Positions 22,101 through 34,641 of a DNA stretch of 64,000 bases are shown in pieces. Both the position numbers and the translations under genes were made by a program. Below the pieces are notes generated by a model. That model was not told the DNA's origin and did no database searches. It worked only from the letters and a program-made list of their open reading frames with translations. Numbering within the stretch: the first letter of the stretch is position 1; each line of letters begins with the position of its first letter. Origin of the DNA: Dacryopinax spathularia (taxonomy: Eukaryota; Basidiomycota; Dacrymycetes; Dacrymycetales; Dacrymycetaceae); the NCBI GenBank assembly GCA_037974965.1, contig JBBPFI010000001.1:62001-126000 (forward strand), in the 5' to 3' direction.

Positions 22101-25100
22101 TCAAACTGGTAGCTCCTCGACCTTACCTCCTCCCATAACGCCACGTCCGAACGCAGCGGCGATAGCGGAGAAACCGTTCTCTTGCACATCCGCCAGAAAC
22201 AGGTCGTGCTTGTCTGCCATGCGCGCATTGTTTCGCCTGATGTCCTTGATGATTGCATGCGCTTGTGCACAGTTGGGACATTCTGGATCTTGGTCGCTGA
22301 TACACCTGCAGAACAAAATTTAGACTCTCAGTGAGACGCGAAACATGACGACCCACCTTTGGTGGTAACTGTGCTTGCACATGAAGTGAACAGCCGGTAA
22401 GGTGAGGGGATGACCGCATGCTGAGCAATTTGATACGTGGAAAACTCTCGGATGACTCGGATCCGACAGATCCTTGATCTCCTGCTCCTTTTCTCTCGTT
22501 TCTTTTCGGTAGGAGTCAATTAAGTGACGGTCCTGTCATGTATAAGATTCCAGGTGCTCTGACCGGTTGAATTACTCACCGCCTCGATCTCGCCTCTGGT
22601 TTCGGCGATACGCTTCATCAGCCACATCTTGATGACACCAACGCTTGCCACATTATTCCGGCTCAAAACCTGCAGCACTCCAACCGGCGGCATGATCTTC
22701 TCCGACTCGATAGTATCAAGAATTGATGCGAGATCCTGCGTGTGTCTGGACAGCAGCGCTGGGCTCGAAGTGAGGAACCGGAGTACAAGGGGATACAATT
22801 GCGGGTTTTGCGAGCCGTATTTGTGGAGGTATTCCACAACTTTGTTTGAAGCGGTTCCGTCTGGAGTAGACTCGCCAGCTTTCTCCCGATCGATGTAAAA
22901 TCGAAGTATATCCTCATAGGCGCCCATCTTCTCCCACAGCAGGACGAGACCTTGGGTAAAGTTTTGAGTGGAGCAGACCATGAGCGCGTGCGTTCGATCG
23001 TAAGGAAGCGAAATATCCTCTGCGAGCAGCTTGAGTGCCTTGGCGTGAAATGGGTTGGCTGAAGGAGAATTCCGCTGTCGAAGTAGAGCCGCCTGTGAAA
23101 GATACAATTCTAGCAGCGTATTCCAAACAGCGGTGGAGTCTGCTGCTTCATCCGCGTCCATATCCGACAGTGCCTTGTTCTGACCAGGTGACTGGACTGC
23201 TTGTCCCCATCGATATAGGGCAACTGCCTCAAGAAAGCGGATGAAATGATCTGGGTGATCCACAAAGTGTGCGAAATACAGCCGAGGTGAAGGTCGCTTC
23301 TCCTCAGTCACCGAAGCCGTCTGGAGAGCGCCGACTGGCGGAGTGACAGGCCTTGACATTGTTGGCGTCTGTGTAGCTGGCGCGCGAGCGGATGTTTCGG
23401 CTTGAGAGGCTGTGACTGCCGGAGCTGCGGCAGAGCCTGGATTTGTGAAAGCCTTCCCTGTGAGAAGCGCGCTGGCTGGATTGTTGGTAATATAGGATAG
23501 ATACGATCCTCCTGCCGTGCCTTGCCCATTGGCAAATTCAGGAGACGAAGGCGGCTGTGACACGTTTGTCGCTCCTGTGCAGAGCTCGATAAGAAGTTGT
23601 GTCGTTTCATCCGGGAGATTGGCCAAGAGCGCTCGACCGTATCGTGCGACGTTATGTTCCGTCTATAGTCCGGTTAACGGTACTCAAGCCGGTGATACAG
23701 CAACTTACTGATTCCGGTCCCAGTCGTCTTAAATAGGAGAGCGCTTCACTGTACCTCCCAGCATCCTCAATCTGAATCCGCAGATAGTCCTCATGCCTTC
23801 CCCATTTCCTAGCCAGATAAGCCGCATGTTCGTAATACCCCGCTTGTCGGCAAACACGAATCGCGGTGTCCAGATCGAACGGCAGCTCTTCCTTCATTTC
23901 CCCTTTCTCACCCAGCTCCGTCTTGACCGGAACGGAGCTGGCCTTGATGAATGCATCCAGCTTGCTCACATCTTTCAGCTTGGTATACGTGTTCAGCAAC
24001 AACGTCGTATGGTCCGCATTGGCCAGACCGCGACTATGCAGTTCTTGCAGGTAGGTAGTGAGGTTGTGTATCCGCTGCGCATCCAAGAACTTGCGAATCA
24101 CGTAGCTCGGCTGGAGATGACCGATCGTATGCAGGAACTGCTCCATCGCACCGTCGTAGTCGCCTTTGGAGTAGAGGAAGTCCCCGCGCCGTCGGTAGAT
24201 GTCCGCGATACCGGCCTCGGAGACACCGAGGGATTGAGCGAGCCTGATGGCTAGGGCGTACTCGGATCGTTGGTAGAGGATGTCCAGCTTGGCTTGCGTT
24301 GACTTCTCTTCTAGTCGGAAAAGCTACCGCCAACTTAGTACCTAGCGTAGAAGAAAGTAGAAGTGCGTACCTTTCCGTCATTGCAAAGCACGAACACGCT
24401 GCCCCACTCGCATACAACGTCCTTGACTCCGCCTTCAAAGTTGGCAGTAAAGGCAATGTACTTGTTCTCCAGATCGAAGATTGTGACACGGCTTATATCA
24501 CTCGCTTGGCTCTCGGCACGAGCCGCAAACTGGCGCATCGAGGAAGAAACTGTTCCTGCTGATGGTGCAAAGGGCGGCGAGACGATAATCAGGTAGGAAC
24601 GATAAGATTGGACGAAGTTCTTTGGACCTGATCTGTCATGTCAGTCATTGCTCTGCGAGGTAGATCAGTCATGGGCGCACCTTCGTACGCATAACTCGGT
24701 TCTCTCCCTTCTGGACCACAGAGGTACAACGCTTCGTCCCTCGCGACAACCATATATCGACCTTTCTTATCCATCACCGCGCACCCCAATCCGCATCCCA
24801 CTTCATCCACCTCAACCGGGCTTCCACCACTCCCGCGTCCAGTGGCAGTATACACAAGCACCTTCGCGGTCGTGACGATAAAGAGATACATGTTGCTGCG
24901 CTCCGACTTGTCCGCATCCTTGCCCTTTTCTTCTGATGAGGCAAGAGGTTCACGGAAGCCCAGTCCAGTGATCGGTTCGGCTGGCGTGCCTTCATGTATG
25001 GTCCTCGCTCGAGGGAGCGCAGTCAGCGAGCTAGATCCAGAGAAGAGCGACTGGTCAAGATTCCGGTACAGCAGCACCGTCCCATCTCCAAGGCCGATCG

Positions 25101-25702
25101 CGAGGTGAGACAAAGTAGAGGAGAGCGCCATGGTTGACACCTAGTCTATACGTCAGGAATTGACGCATATATGCGCATATATGGACATACGGGGAAGGGT
25201 TTGCTGCTGCTGCCTACTTTGACTGAGCGTAGCAACACAGGCCCATTGGTTCGTTTGTCCGTATGAACGAGATCCCATATCTTCAGCAGTGGGCCTCGCG
25301 AGCTTGCCTCCTCCTGCCACACCTCGTGAGATCGAGCCATCGCAGGTATGATCAGAAGTACCCACCCCTAATGTAACCAATATCCCCCTCCTCTCGGCCA
25401 TATGCGTGACCCTCCCAGCATCAAAGGCGATCCAGCTTCTCTGCCTTTCAAACTTCCGGTCAAGCATATGCACCAGCCCATGGACATCAGCCACGAGCAC
25501 TCCCACGCTCGAGGATGCTATGACCACTATCTCCGTCGGGAGGCGGAACACGGAGGGGGACGAGGCGAGGTCTTGCGCATCTTTGACGGGGGAGGAGTCG
25601 AAGAAGGTGAACTGGCGCGGCTGCGGGAAAACAATGAGCACGGATGGTCTTCGTGAAGCCCGGGCAACATACGGCGAGGACCGCGCTTCCTCCGGAGGCC
25701 AT
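22101..25702 (-). CDS. VPS11: VPS11 (Pep5), shared HOPS/CORVET tethering subunit with RING-H2
   Basis: Core subunit of the HOPS and CORVET complexes that tether endosomes and vacuoles before fusion. Nine exons (25702-25673, 25620-25366, 25313-25191, 25140-24681, 24627-24371, 24323-23709, 23663-22581, 22532-22357, 22305-22101) give 1067 aa, the usual size. It opens with the family signature FTFFDSSPVKD, runs through a WD-like beta-propeller (LKIWDL, AIGLGDGTVLLYRN) and a clathrin-heavy-chain-like helical part (GDFLYSKGDYDGAMEQF, YLARKWGRHEDYL, YLHKYGSQNPQLYPLVLRF). It closes with a RING-H2 finger (CSACGHPL..FMCKHSYHQRCI..CPNC). A Ser/Ala/Thr-rich insert lies near residues 620-700. It is divergent from the Vps38-like gene. 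Confidence 0.95.
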
Positions 25703-26042
25703 ATCCTCCGGCCTCGCAGGAGAAGAACAGCAGCGATTGGTGGTCCGCTAGGAGATGCAAGCCTTGGAATGGACGAACGCGGGTTACCTCGTCACGGTAC
25801 ACGCCAAGCACATGCATCCCGGAACACAGCCACACATCCGTCCCCTGCCCACACCCGACCATCATCATCGTCGTCGTCCTCCTCCTCGTCCAGCATACAG
25901 GGCGGAAATGCAGCTCCTACCACCCGCGACTAAATATAACCTATAACACCTCGCTAGTCTCTATCATACTCTGATACTCAGCGGACTGTAATCTCGAAGG
26001 GAGAAAGCAAGAGCAGCGAGGCTGGGTATATATACTTAGGCC
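25703..26042. promoter_or_regulatory. shared intergenic promoter of VPS11 and the Vps38-like gene
   Basis: Only 340 bases separate two divergent start codons (25702 minus, 26043 plus). A short ATATATA run near 26029-26036 lies just before the plus-strand start. Shared control is inference from distance and linked function. Confidence 0.5.
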
Positions 26043-27794
26043 ATGATGCGCGAAGCGGGGGCTACCTCGCCCGAGCCTCGTTCCGCAAGCTGGAGCCACA
26101 GGCGGCCAAAACGGAGCGCAGCGTTCGCCGACCTTGTCAGGTTCGTCCCACCCTCCTCCCCCACTCCTTCTTTGCCTCTCAACATTCACTGAACACTATA
26201 TGCAGCCTAGCAAGCCTCCAAGCGGTAGTCGACGATACCCGGGCCAGCGCGGACGCCATCGCCAGGAGCGCTGCGGCGGTCTTGGAAGACCCTATGAACC
26301 TTGCCCTTGTTAGGCGGAGAGTAGCGGAGCAAGAGGAATGGAGGAGGGTGGTTAGGAACCAGGCGGAGGAAGTGAAGGACCGATGTCGGAAGGGTGCGCC
26401 TTCCTTCCTCTCTTCTCCGCTCTTCTCTGCGATCGGGCTAGGGCTGATGAGGGTGAAAAGTGTCGGACGACATAAGGATCAAGGCGAAGCAGCTGGAAGA
26501 ACGGCGCCAGCAGCTGCAGAGAGCGAGGGAGTTGTATCGCTCTGATCTGGAAGAGCAAGCCGCTCTGGCTAAAGAGGTGGAAGAAGCCCAGCGCACGCTC
26601 GAGCATACCTCCGCGCCGATACCTTCCCTCCGAGCGTCCTTAGCCAGGACGTTGGACTTCATATTCCCTATCCAGCCTCTCGATCCCGCCTCGCTACTAT
26701 TCACGATCCTCGACTGCCCACTCCCCGTCCCCCTACCCGGCTCACCCACTCCGCCATTATCACTCCCCGATCGGCCGGAAGTGACAGAAGACAGCATCGC
26801 TTCTGCGCTCGGGTTCGTTGCGCAGGTCGTCCATCTCCTGGCGGCGTACGAAGGCGTCTACCTACCCTACACCATTACCTGCGTGGGCAGCAGAAGTTTG
26901 GTCAGGGATCCGATAAGCGAGATGCGTGGTCCTAGGGCCTTCCCGCTCTACTCAAGAGGGGTAGAGCAGTATCGGTTCGAGTACGCGGTCTATCTGCTGA
27001 ATAAAGATATCGAACTCGTACGCTCTCCCTTTCCTCCACCCAGCTTGTGAGATACTGACGCGAGAGGACAGCTGATGATGCGGCAAAACCTCCGAGCACT
27101 GGACCTGCGACACACACTCCCCAATCTCAAGAACCTCATGCTTACCCTCACCTCCGGAAAAGAACCTGATCATCCGCATAAGAAACATCATCATATCCGC
27201 TCCGTAGACTCTCTGCTCGACCTGGGCCAACTCCACCAAACTACGGGCAGTGCACACGTCTCACCCTCTTTACCGTCTATAACCCTAACAGCTACGACCG
27301 CCTCGTCGAGCTCGAGCGCGCCAAGTAGCTCGAAACGCCCGTTCCTTTCGCCTTTGGCTGCCATGCTACGCTCGAGATATGCGGGAGGCGGGTTCTTGCG
27401 CCCCGCACCGTCGGAGAGGACGGAGAGTGGGAGACAGGTTACTTCGGCTGAAGTTGCGTTGGGGGAGGACGTGCTACAGGTACCTGAAGGGGCCGGAGCT
27501 GCCAGTCCGCTGCCTGTGCTGGAGGGGGTGTCACCGCTGGATCAAGTCTCCGTTGTGTCCGATGTTACGCTGGACTCGAGCCTGGTTAACGGAAAGGAGG
27601 ACGAGGAAGTACACGAGACAGCCAGTCCACCCGCTGAGGAAGAAGATGATGATGAGGAAGAAGATGCAGTGACGCCTACCGCGGCGACCGCAAACGGGAA
27701 AGACGCCTTCCTAGAGAAACGGGTGAACGGGCATGCGCAGCTCGGGCAGCTCAGTCCGCCGCGCGAGATTGGGGTGGACGGGGATGGGCGATGA
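26043..27794 (+). CDS. VPS38: Vps38/UVRAG-like subunit of PI3-kinase complex II
   Basis: Four exons (26043-26140, 26206-26393, 26461-27017, 27072-27794) give 521 aa. A coiled coil spans about residues 75-140 (RIKAKQLEERRQQLQRAREL), followed by the conserved domain with LYSRGVEQYRFEYAVYLLNK and LRALDLRHTLPNLKNL, diagnostic of the UVRAG/Vps38 family. The last 150 residues are Ser/Glu-rich and likely disordered. In yeast this protein joins Vps34, Vps15 and Vps30 to make PI3P on endosomes. It sits head-to-head with VPS11, which acts in the same endosome-vacuole route. A second ATG directly follows the chosen start. Confidence 0.88.
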
Positions 27795-28136
27795 CCTTAT
27801 ACTGTACCGAGGGTTGACAGGACGACGTTACGGTTGGTGTATGTATCATGTTGTATTTTTCCTTGTAATTGTTGTATATGGACTCGGGCGGTTGCGATAC
27901 TCCATTTAGAGCGAGGTGTTGAACTGAAGCCGGTGTTGTTCGGCGTTATGCTGTCGGTCATAAGGTCAGGGAAGTTCTGGAATGATTCCACGTCGCGCGC
28001 GAAGTGTGATGTTCATCAACCACAGCTTGAACTCGCCACTCTCTCTGCGACTTCCAACAACCACCGGCTGGCTGCCTTCTTCGTTCCTTCATACCTATAG
28101 ACTTCATCAACTGCTGGTAGAGTTACAGCGAGCAAG
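27795..28136. other. intergenic
   Basis: 3' flank of the Vps38-like gene and 5' flank of the J-domain gene. No gene seen. Confidence 0.5.
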
Positions 28137-29859
28137 ATGCGCCTCTCGCGCCTCCCCTTTCTCCTCCTCCTCGCCCTCTCCGCCTACGCTCAACAGTCCC
28201 AGTCCCAGTCGCAGCTGAGCGACACCTCCTCCCCCCTCCTCCAGCGGGCCAACACCCTCCTCTCCACGGGCCAATTCAACGAGGCCATCTCCGCTCTCTC
28301 CGAGCTCATTTCCAACCCCCAGCTGCTCAAAGACGACCCTACCACCCCCGAGTACCTGCTGTACTATAAGCGGGCGACGGCGTATTACTCGCTTGCAAGG
28401 CACCGGAATGCGCTTGAGGACTATCAGCGCGTGTTGGAGCTCAATGAGGGGATGTATCGCGTTCTCCTCCTGGAGGCGCGCTGCCACGCGCGCGAAGGGC
28501 GCTGGGCCGAGGCACGCAAGGCCCTCCGAGCATATAATGCGCGGTACGAGCAAGACCCAGCGAACAAGGGGAAGGAGAAAGACTCCGCTGCTGCGGAACT
28601 GACGTTCGAGATTGCCGAGGCGGAGCAGAGCGAGAAGAAGGCCCGGACGGCGGTGAGGGCTAAGGGGTGGGCGGCGTGTATTGCCGCTGCGGGGGATGTG
28701 TTGCGCGTCGCGAGCCATTATACGGAGATGAGGGAGCTGAGGGCGGAATGTGAGTTGAGTGACGGGGCGGTCGAGGAGGCTGTTGCGGACTACACGTGAG
28801 TTTTTACCTATCTTTCTTGTTTTCTGCGTGGGATTGTGTTGACGCGCTCGCAGCCGGCTGAGCCACCTCCGACCAGCAGACACAGCACTCACACTCCGCC
28901 TCTCAACACTCACATTCTTCCTCCTCTCCAACCCCACCACGCCCGCATTAACACACGTCAAATCCTGCCTGCACTCCGACCCCGAGAACGGCCCCTGCCT
29001 CAAAGCGCACCGCTCTCTCAAATCCCTCCAAAAAGCGCTGGACAAGGCGCGTAACCTGAAGGACGCCGGGAAATGGGCTTCTCTGAAACGCGAGCTGGAC
29101 GGGCCGGAGGGGTTGTTGGGTCGGTTTGACGAGGAGATGAGGAAGGCGTTTGATGCGCTTGTGCCGCCTTTGCCGAAGCATCTGAAGCCGGAGACGATCA
29201 GCCAGCCAAGGACGGAGTTGCTGGCTTGGCTATGCGAGTCCTACACCAAGACGAACACTGCCAAGCAGGGCGAGGCGCACTATCGCGCTCTCCTCGCCCT
29301 TCAGCCGGAGAACGTAGTTGCCCTTACTGGGCTGGGGCAGGTCGCACTAGAGAAAGAAGAATACGAGGAATCCGTGCGCCTCCTCACGCAAGCGTACGAA
29401 GCCGAAGGCCGTCCACGCGGCGGAGAGACATACGACCGACTGCGCACGGCCCAAGCGCGACTCAAACAATCCAAGCAGAAAGACTACTACAAAGTCCTCG
29501 GTGTCTCGCGGGACGCAGACGAGAAGACGATCAAGAAGGCCTATCGCCGCGCGGCCAAGGAAGCGCATCCGGACAAAGGAGGGTCCGAGGCCCGGATGGC
29601 AGCCCTGAACGAAGCGTACGACGTGCTCTCCAACCCGGAGCTCAAGGCGCGCTATGACGCGGGGGATGATCCTAATGACCCCACAGGCGGGCATGGGTAT
29701 GGACCTGGTGGGGCTGGGGGAGGAGGAGGACAGCCGTTCTTCTTCCATGCTGGGTCGGGGGGAGGGCCGTTTGCCCAGTTTTTCCAGAGTGGCGGAGGAG
29801 GGCCGTTTGGCGGACAGGGGGGGCAGGGGGGGTTTCAGTTCCATTTTGGGCATGCGTAG
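28137..29859 (+). CDS. DNAJC3: ER-lumen TPR and J-domain co-chaperone, DNAJC3/P58IPK-like
   Basis: Two exons (28137-28795, 28854-29859), 554 aa. Signal peptide MRLSRLPFLLLLALSAYA, then tandem TPR repeats (for example RANTLLSTGQFNEAISALSE and YYKRATAYYSLARHRNALED) over most of the protein, and a C-terminal J domain (about residues 428-490, DYYKVLGVSRDADEKTIKKA) with an intact HPD tripeptide. A Gly/Phe-rich tail with repeated GGGPFAQFF-type units ends the chain. In animals this protein binds unfolded clients in the ER and stimulates BiP ATPase. The order signal, TPR, J, GF matches that family. No KDEL-type ending is present; the tail is QFHFGHA. Confidence 0.93.
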
Positions 29860-30244
29860 ACGTCTGCCTGGATGCTCGTCCTGGGTGGGCTGTAGTGGCG
29901 GTGGCAGTGGGGAGTGGGGTGGGAAAGGGGGAGTGTATTTTTGGCTTTGGCTTTGGCTTTGTAAGGGGGGTGATCGGACTTGGTATTATGATAATGAATG
30001 TATATCATGCACTTTCCTTATCCCCACAACTAGCGTGTCGCAAGCTTTGTGGGAAGTACAGTATGAGAGGAGGATCAGGTTGACTTACGGCGGCCGAGAA
30101 CTGCAAGGATGAAATCTGGACTGGGGTTGAGTTAGCTTCCGGTCAGGGGTGGATCACCGTCAAGTCATCCAAGTCGCCCTGCCAGACGGTTGTCTCCTAC
30201 TCCCGCTCGTCCCCCCTCTCGTCCTTCCCTCACATGGTATAGTA
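29860..30244. other. intergenic at the left edge of the accessory region
   Basis: G-rich 3' flank of the J-domain gene, then the 5' flank of the next gene. No gene seen. Confidence 0.45.
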
Positions 30245-31275
30245 ATGGTGCGTCCCTCAAACACCTTCAGGCTCTTGTACTAATCTTTGAAGTAGGCGGA
30301 TCCAGTAGCTTTGGAAGAGAGCGAAGAGCTACAGCGCTCCCTCACCCGCGGCCAAACGTCATCTACTCAACATCGCATTGATGTGCACGCGGTAGGACCG
30401 GACGGACGTGCAGCGAGATATCAGGTCCACATTTTGCATGATGAGGTGCGCTGATTTCGTCTCCTCTAATAACGTGGACGCTGACATACAGATTTGGATT
30501 AGGACGGTCTGCCTATCGAGCGAGACGCAGCCGATCTCCCCGCCGATTACTCCGACTCTCGTGCAACGAGAGTGGATGATTCGATGTATCCCGAGGAGCC
30601 CATCTTTCCGCGTTATGGGGAACATCTGCAGGAAGAGGTTTGTGGCACGGGGCAAGTGCTTGCAGGAGATGAGGACTCCTCGGTGCGTCTTCGTTTGTTT
30701 CTTCTACCTTTGCCTTGCTCTGACTAAACCCGGCAGGATATGCTCTTTCCTCCCGGTAGATCCCAGTCATCTAGCATGAGTACGGGTGACGAGGTGAGTA
30801 CCCTGTTCTAACGAGTGTTGGTGAACCTCATCGCTGCGACTAGGTTCGATCGGCTGGCACCTTCGAGAGCACCATCTGTTTCCAAGACTGCCTAGACGCC
30901 GCTCGTGCAAACAGAGCCTGTCCTTGGCCCCAAGAATCGTTGGGCTTCGCTTTCGATGTCGATCCTGACCACTCGGATGAGGCTGTTCACACTTACCTGG
31001 CGTGGGCGAAATTCGGTGACACACTCCCCTTCGACGAGCTCGCCAAACTATCCCCCGACGTCCAACGCTGTCGTTATGAAGGATTACGTGGACTGGCTCA
31101 CCTCGGATCTGACCTGCTTCCTCTCATCACTGCGCAACGCGATGACAAGTCCCGTGAGCTGGCACAACTTCGCCTCGAGCTGGAAGAAGTTCGCGTTCGC
31201 GAGCGTAACATAATCAACTTGCTTGCACAGATAGAAAGGCTGGCTGCTGGAGTGCATGTGCTGGTACCCACATAG
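30245..31275 (+). CDS. unknown protein, copy 1 of an inverted paralogue pair
   Basis: Five exons (30245-30247, 30296-30445, 30503-30682, 30737-30793, 30844-31275) give 273 aa. The first coding exon is just the ATG, followed at once by a GT donor. Shared with copy 2 at 61900-62929 are LEESEELQRSL, DVHAVGPDGR, ARYQV.ILHDEDGLP, RDAADLPADY, and a C-terminal block (AFDV.PDH.DEAV.TYL, RCRYEGLRGLAHLG) ending in a Leu-rich coiled coil. CF.DCL.AAR and ACPWP supply two conserved Cys. No family is recognised. Exon lengths agree with copy 2 apart from small in-frame changes, which supports the model strongly. Confidence 0.8.
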
Positions 31276-31637
31276 GTATTGGTTGTCTTTTCTCCCCTCT
31301 GTACTGCGATGCGTCCTACTGCGTCTCCATTTCTTTCCATCTCCGTCCTCATGTCCCTCGCGATTCTGTATAACGAATAATCGTTCTCTTTCCCGTAACT
31401 GTACGCTGGCGACATCTGAATGAATCTGGTTGCAAGGGCATCGGTAATACCATGGATATCGAACCCTGGGAGGTGTCTGACGTTTTGTATGGACATTCTC
31501 GGCTTGAGTCAGTCCATAATAGCAGCTACGATGGAATAGAACCGGGTACATTAATACTTTCGCCTACTCTTCCACTTATCATATCTCTCACTCTAATATC
31601 CCGGGCTTGTTACTCCTCTGCGAGTCAAACCGTCAAC
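31276..31637. other. intergenic
   Basis: No gene seen between unknown copy 1 and the permease relic. Confidence 0.45.
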
Positions 31638-33230
31638 ATGGATGACAAGGCGATGCACATAGGCTGGAAGGAGGAGCAGATAGAGGAGGTCGGGAGAAAA
31701 GGCTACCTCCATCGGCTCTTCCTCCACGGTATCGAAACCCGAGGTTCGTCTCCTCCACTTTGTCAATGGGAACGTCGTCTGAAGTCAACCTTGCAGGCAC
31801 GCTACCGGTAGCGCTCGAAGACCGGACAGACCCGCAGTTCAGCAAGGCCTTCTTCATATGGTTGTCGGCGAACGGCAACATCCTGTCGTTCTCTGCCGGC
31901 ACTCTTGGCCCACGATTCTACGGCCTTGGCGCGCGAGACTCATGTCTTGTCATCCTCTTCTTCAACCTACTATGTGTGGCGATCCCGTCGTACCTGTAAG
32001 CACACACCAATCGGTGTACGATAGCCGACTGAGAGGATCCAAGGGGGACATTCGGTCCCAAGACTGGGATGCGGCAGATGGTGCACGCTAGGTACACCTT
32101 CGGGTAAGCATTGGACACGATCTTCCTCTGCTGCAAGTGCTGACATTCTGCTACAGCTACTGACCGATCGCTATCCCTTGCATCCTCAGTCTGGCATCCA
32201 TGATGGGGTTCAACATTCTGAGCGCCATTCTCGGCGGACAGACATTGGCAAGTGTATCGAACGGCAATGTGAGCTCCACAGTGGGGATAGTCATCATCTC
32301 GGTGCTCACACTTGCAGCGCGCCCATCTTTATCCCTTCTACCAACGCCTGCTGATCGTCCTTGATAGCTATCGTTCTGCGGGTACAAAGTGCTGCACTAC
32401 TACGAACGTTTCGCCTGGTTCCCAGTATGGATCGTCTATCTCGTCGTTATCGGTATCGGGGCAAAGTCAATCTCCTCAGCACCACCTCCTGAACCGGCTA
32501 CGGCTGGTGGCGTCCTGACGTTCGGAGGGACGATCGCTGGTTTCGTGATCACGTCCTGCTCGATGATGCCGGACTCCCTATATGCGCCCTGAGGTCTTTC
32601 GGTGGAAGGTGTTCTGGTACACCTACTTCGGTCTGTTGATACCAATCGTACGTTACACCCTGCGGAATCTGGTATGGTTTGCTCAACCCTTGCCATAGGT
32701 CATATTCAGATTCTTGGAGCGGCCTTCGCCATCGGAATGAACACCAACCCCGACTGGGCTGACGCATACAACGAGAACGGTGTCAGCGGTCTGCTCGAAG
32801 CGGTCCTTCGACCAGCCGGCAACTTCGGGAAGTTCCTCACGGTCCTTCTCGCGCTATCAGTGACAGCCAACACATCCCCGACGATCTACTCTTTCTGCCT
32901 AATCTTCCAGGTGTTCATCCCACCTGCGGTATTCGTGCCTCGCCATGTGTTCTCCATTCTGGGATTCGCGATGAAAGTACCGTCTCGATCGATTGATGAA
33001 CAATCTGCTGATCCCGCTCATCAGCATGCTACCATTAGCAATCGTCGGCGCCCACTCATTCTACGAAACGCTCTCAAACTTCCTCGGCCTAATCGGCTAC
33101 TGGGTAGCCGCATTCTGCTCCGCAATCATGACAGAACACATCGTCTTCCGCCGGAACGACTTTACAAACTACGACGTAACCGCCTGGAACTCCCCCAAGC
33201 GCCTGGCCAAGCGACACCATCTGCTCTCGA
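31638..33230 (+). pseudogene. decayed NCS1 purine-cytosine permease (FCY2-like)
   Basis: A clear relic of a nucleobase/cation symporter-1 permease of the plasma membrane. Recognisable in order: HRLFLHGIETRG, LEDRTDPQFSKAFFIWLSAN, GTLGPRFYGLG, FGPKTGMRQMVHARYTFG, SLASMMGFNILSAILGGQT, FCGYKVLHYYERFAWFPVWI, GFVIT.CSMMPD, AAFAIGMNTNPDW and SFYETLSNFLGLIGYW. The frame is broken: an in-frame TGA at 32161-32163, a small deletion near 32572-32585, another frame change near 32640-32705, and a lost donor near 32313. The C-terminus after about 33210 is missing. The conserved blocks are still close to the family, so inactivation looks fairly recent. Sequence errors could explain single breaks but not all of them. 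Confidence 0.85.
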
Positions 33231-33360
33231 ACATTACAACGCATAGAGCAGGGCTCCGATGGTTAAACCTTGCCCGTTGCAACCTGCCGATTTTGCTCCG
33301 AGCGCATCGATGTAAAAGGTTTTTGAGCTGAAGACTAGGTTTCTAGTTGGTTGGTTTTGG

Positions 33361-33790
33361 AGTTGGACATACGGGAGGCGCGAACGCTGCGCGGGTGTCC
33401 CCTTGTCATTTGCGCTCGCCCGCTTTGGCTTCAAGCGCACTTAGAGAGTTTTGGAGTTGCATCGCTTCGGAATAGAGAGTTTTGGAGTTGCGTCGATTTG
33501 CAGTAGGATACCGCCGGAGGCGCGAACGCTCCGCGGGTGTCCCCTTGTCATTTGCGCTCGCCCGCTTTGGCTTCAAGCGCACTTAGAGAGTTTTGGAGTT
33601 GCATCGCTTCGGAATAGAGAGTTTTGGAGTTGCGTCGATTTGCAGTAGGATACCGCCGGAGGCGCGAACGCTCCGCGGGTGTCCCCTTGTCATTTACGCT
33701 CGCCCGCTTTGGCTTCAAGCGCACTTAGAGAGTTTTGGAGTTGCATCGCTTTGGAATAGAGAGTTTTGGAGTTGCGTCGTTTTGGAGGTA
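33361..33790 (+). repeat. 142-bp tandem repeat, three copies
   Basis: Landmark CGCGAACGCT recurs at 33379, 33521 and 33663, exactly 142 bases apart. Copies 2 and 3 are nearly identical; the first is shorter at its left edge. Each unit contains GAGTTTTGGAGTTG, the reverse complement of a motif that recurs in other repeats of this window. Recent tandem amplification. Confidence 0.95.
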
Positions 33791-34641
33791 GACTTAGACA
33801 GAAGCGGAGTTGCGAAAGAGTTTTAAGCTGGAGAGTTCAGGGTTGGAACACCTTAGTTCAGCCGTAGTCGATTACTCAGTTGATGCGAGGGATCACCGTG
33901 CGTTTGTAATCTACCCTCAGCTCATCCGGATTTCGTCTCGCTTTCACCTCCCACGAGTTGCTCGAATCAAATGAACATTCGGTCCGACAGAAGACACGCA
34001 TAGGCGGCTAACGCCAGTGCACCAAGACATCCTCATCCTCCTCGCGACCACCGGTGATATGAGTATCAAGTTGCGCGCTTCCGGCGAGATTGCATCAGGG
34101 GGCGGTCAGTTCGAGTTGTGGCATTGAACGGCTAGCATGGCAGTCAGTCGCAGCCGCAGGTAACTCTCCCTAACTTACTGTTCAGTACGACCCAACGCGA
34201 TAACTCCAATCCTGCTATGGGAGGACATAAATATCGATGGAATCCTGACTGGCTGACCACCAAGGGCTCCCACTTGCCCGTGTCGATCCATCCCTCAGGT
34301 CAGCTGGTCGCTGCCAATTATGACCGATGATACTGGCGGCAATTTGTACCTCTCAAACAGCTTGAAGCCTCGATGTACACGAAGATCATCGTGATAAACC
34401 TGCCCGTTCCTGACGCGATCCCCGCCGCTCAGGTCCTGACAATACTCTGGATTAACTGTCGTGGCATGGATGCAGATATCCACGGGGCTGCAGAGCTAAC
34501 TGAGCAGTGAACTTGCAAGTGCGTGTCCCGCTGAGAAGACGCGACATAACGCGTGGCGGTGGTGCGTCGCGTCGCGAAGTACGGAAGCAACGAAGCGCAG
34601 AGATTGATTCCGGCGCCCCTTGCTTCGCACCACCACGCAAG
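33791..34641. other. intergenic, possible gene remnants
   Basis: No intact gene. A few short in-frame bits (for example around 34020-34130 and 34200-34330) have a vague WD-repeat look, but they are too short to name. Confidence 0.35.

Noticed and set aside
34020-34330. WD-repeat gene remnant
   Set aside because: Only short vague matches with no consistent frame; too weak to call.
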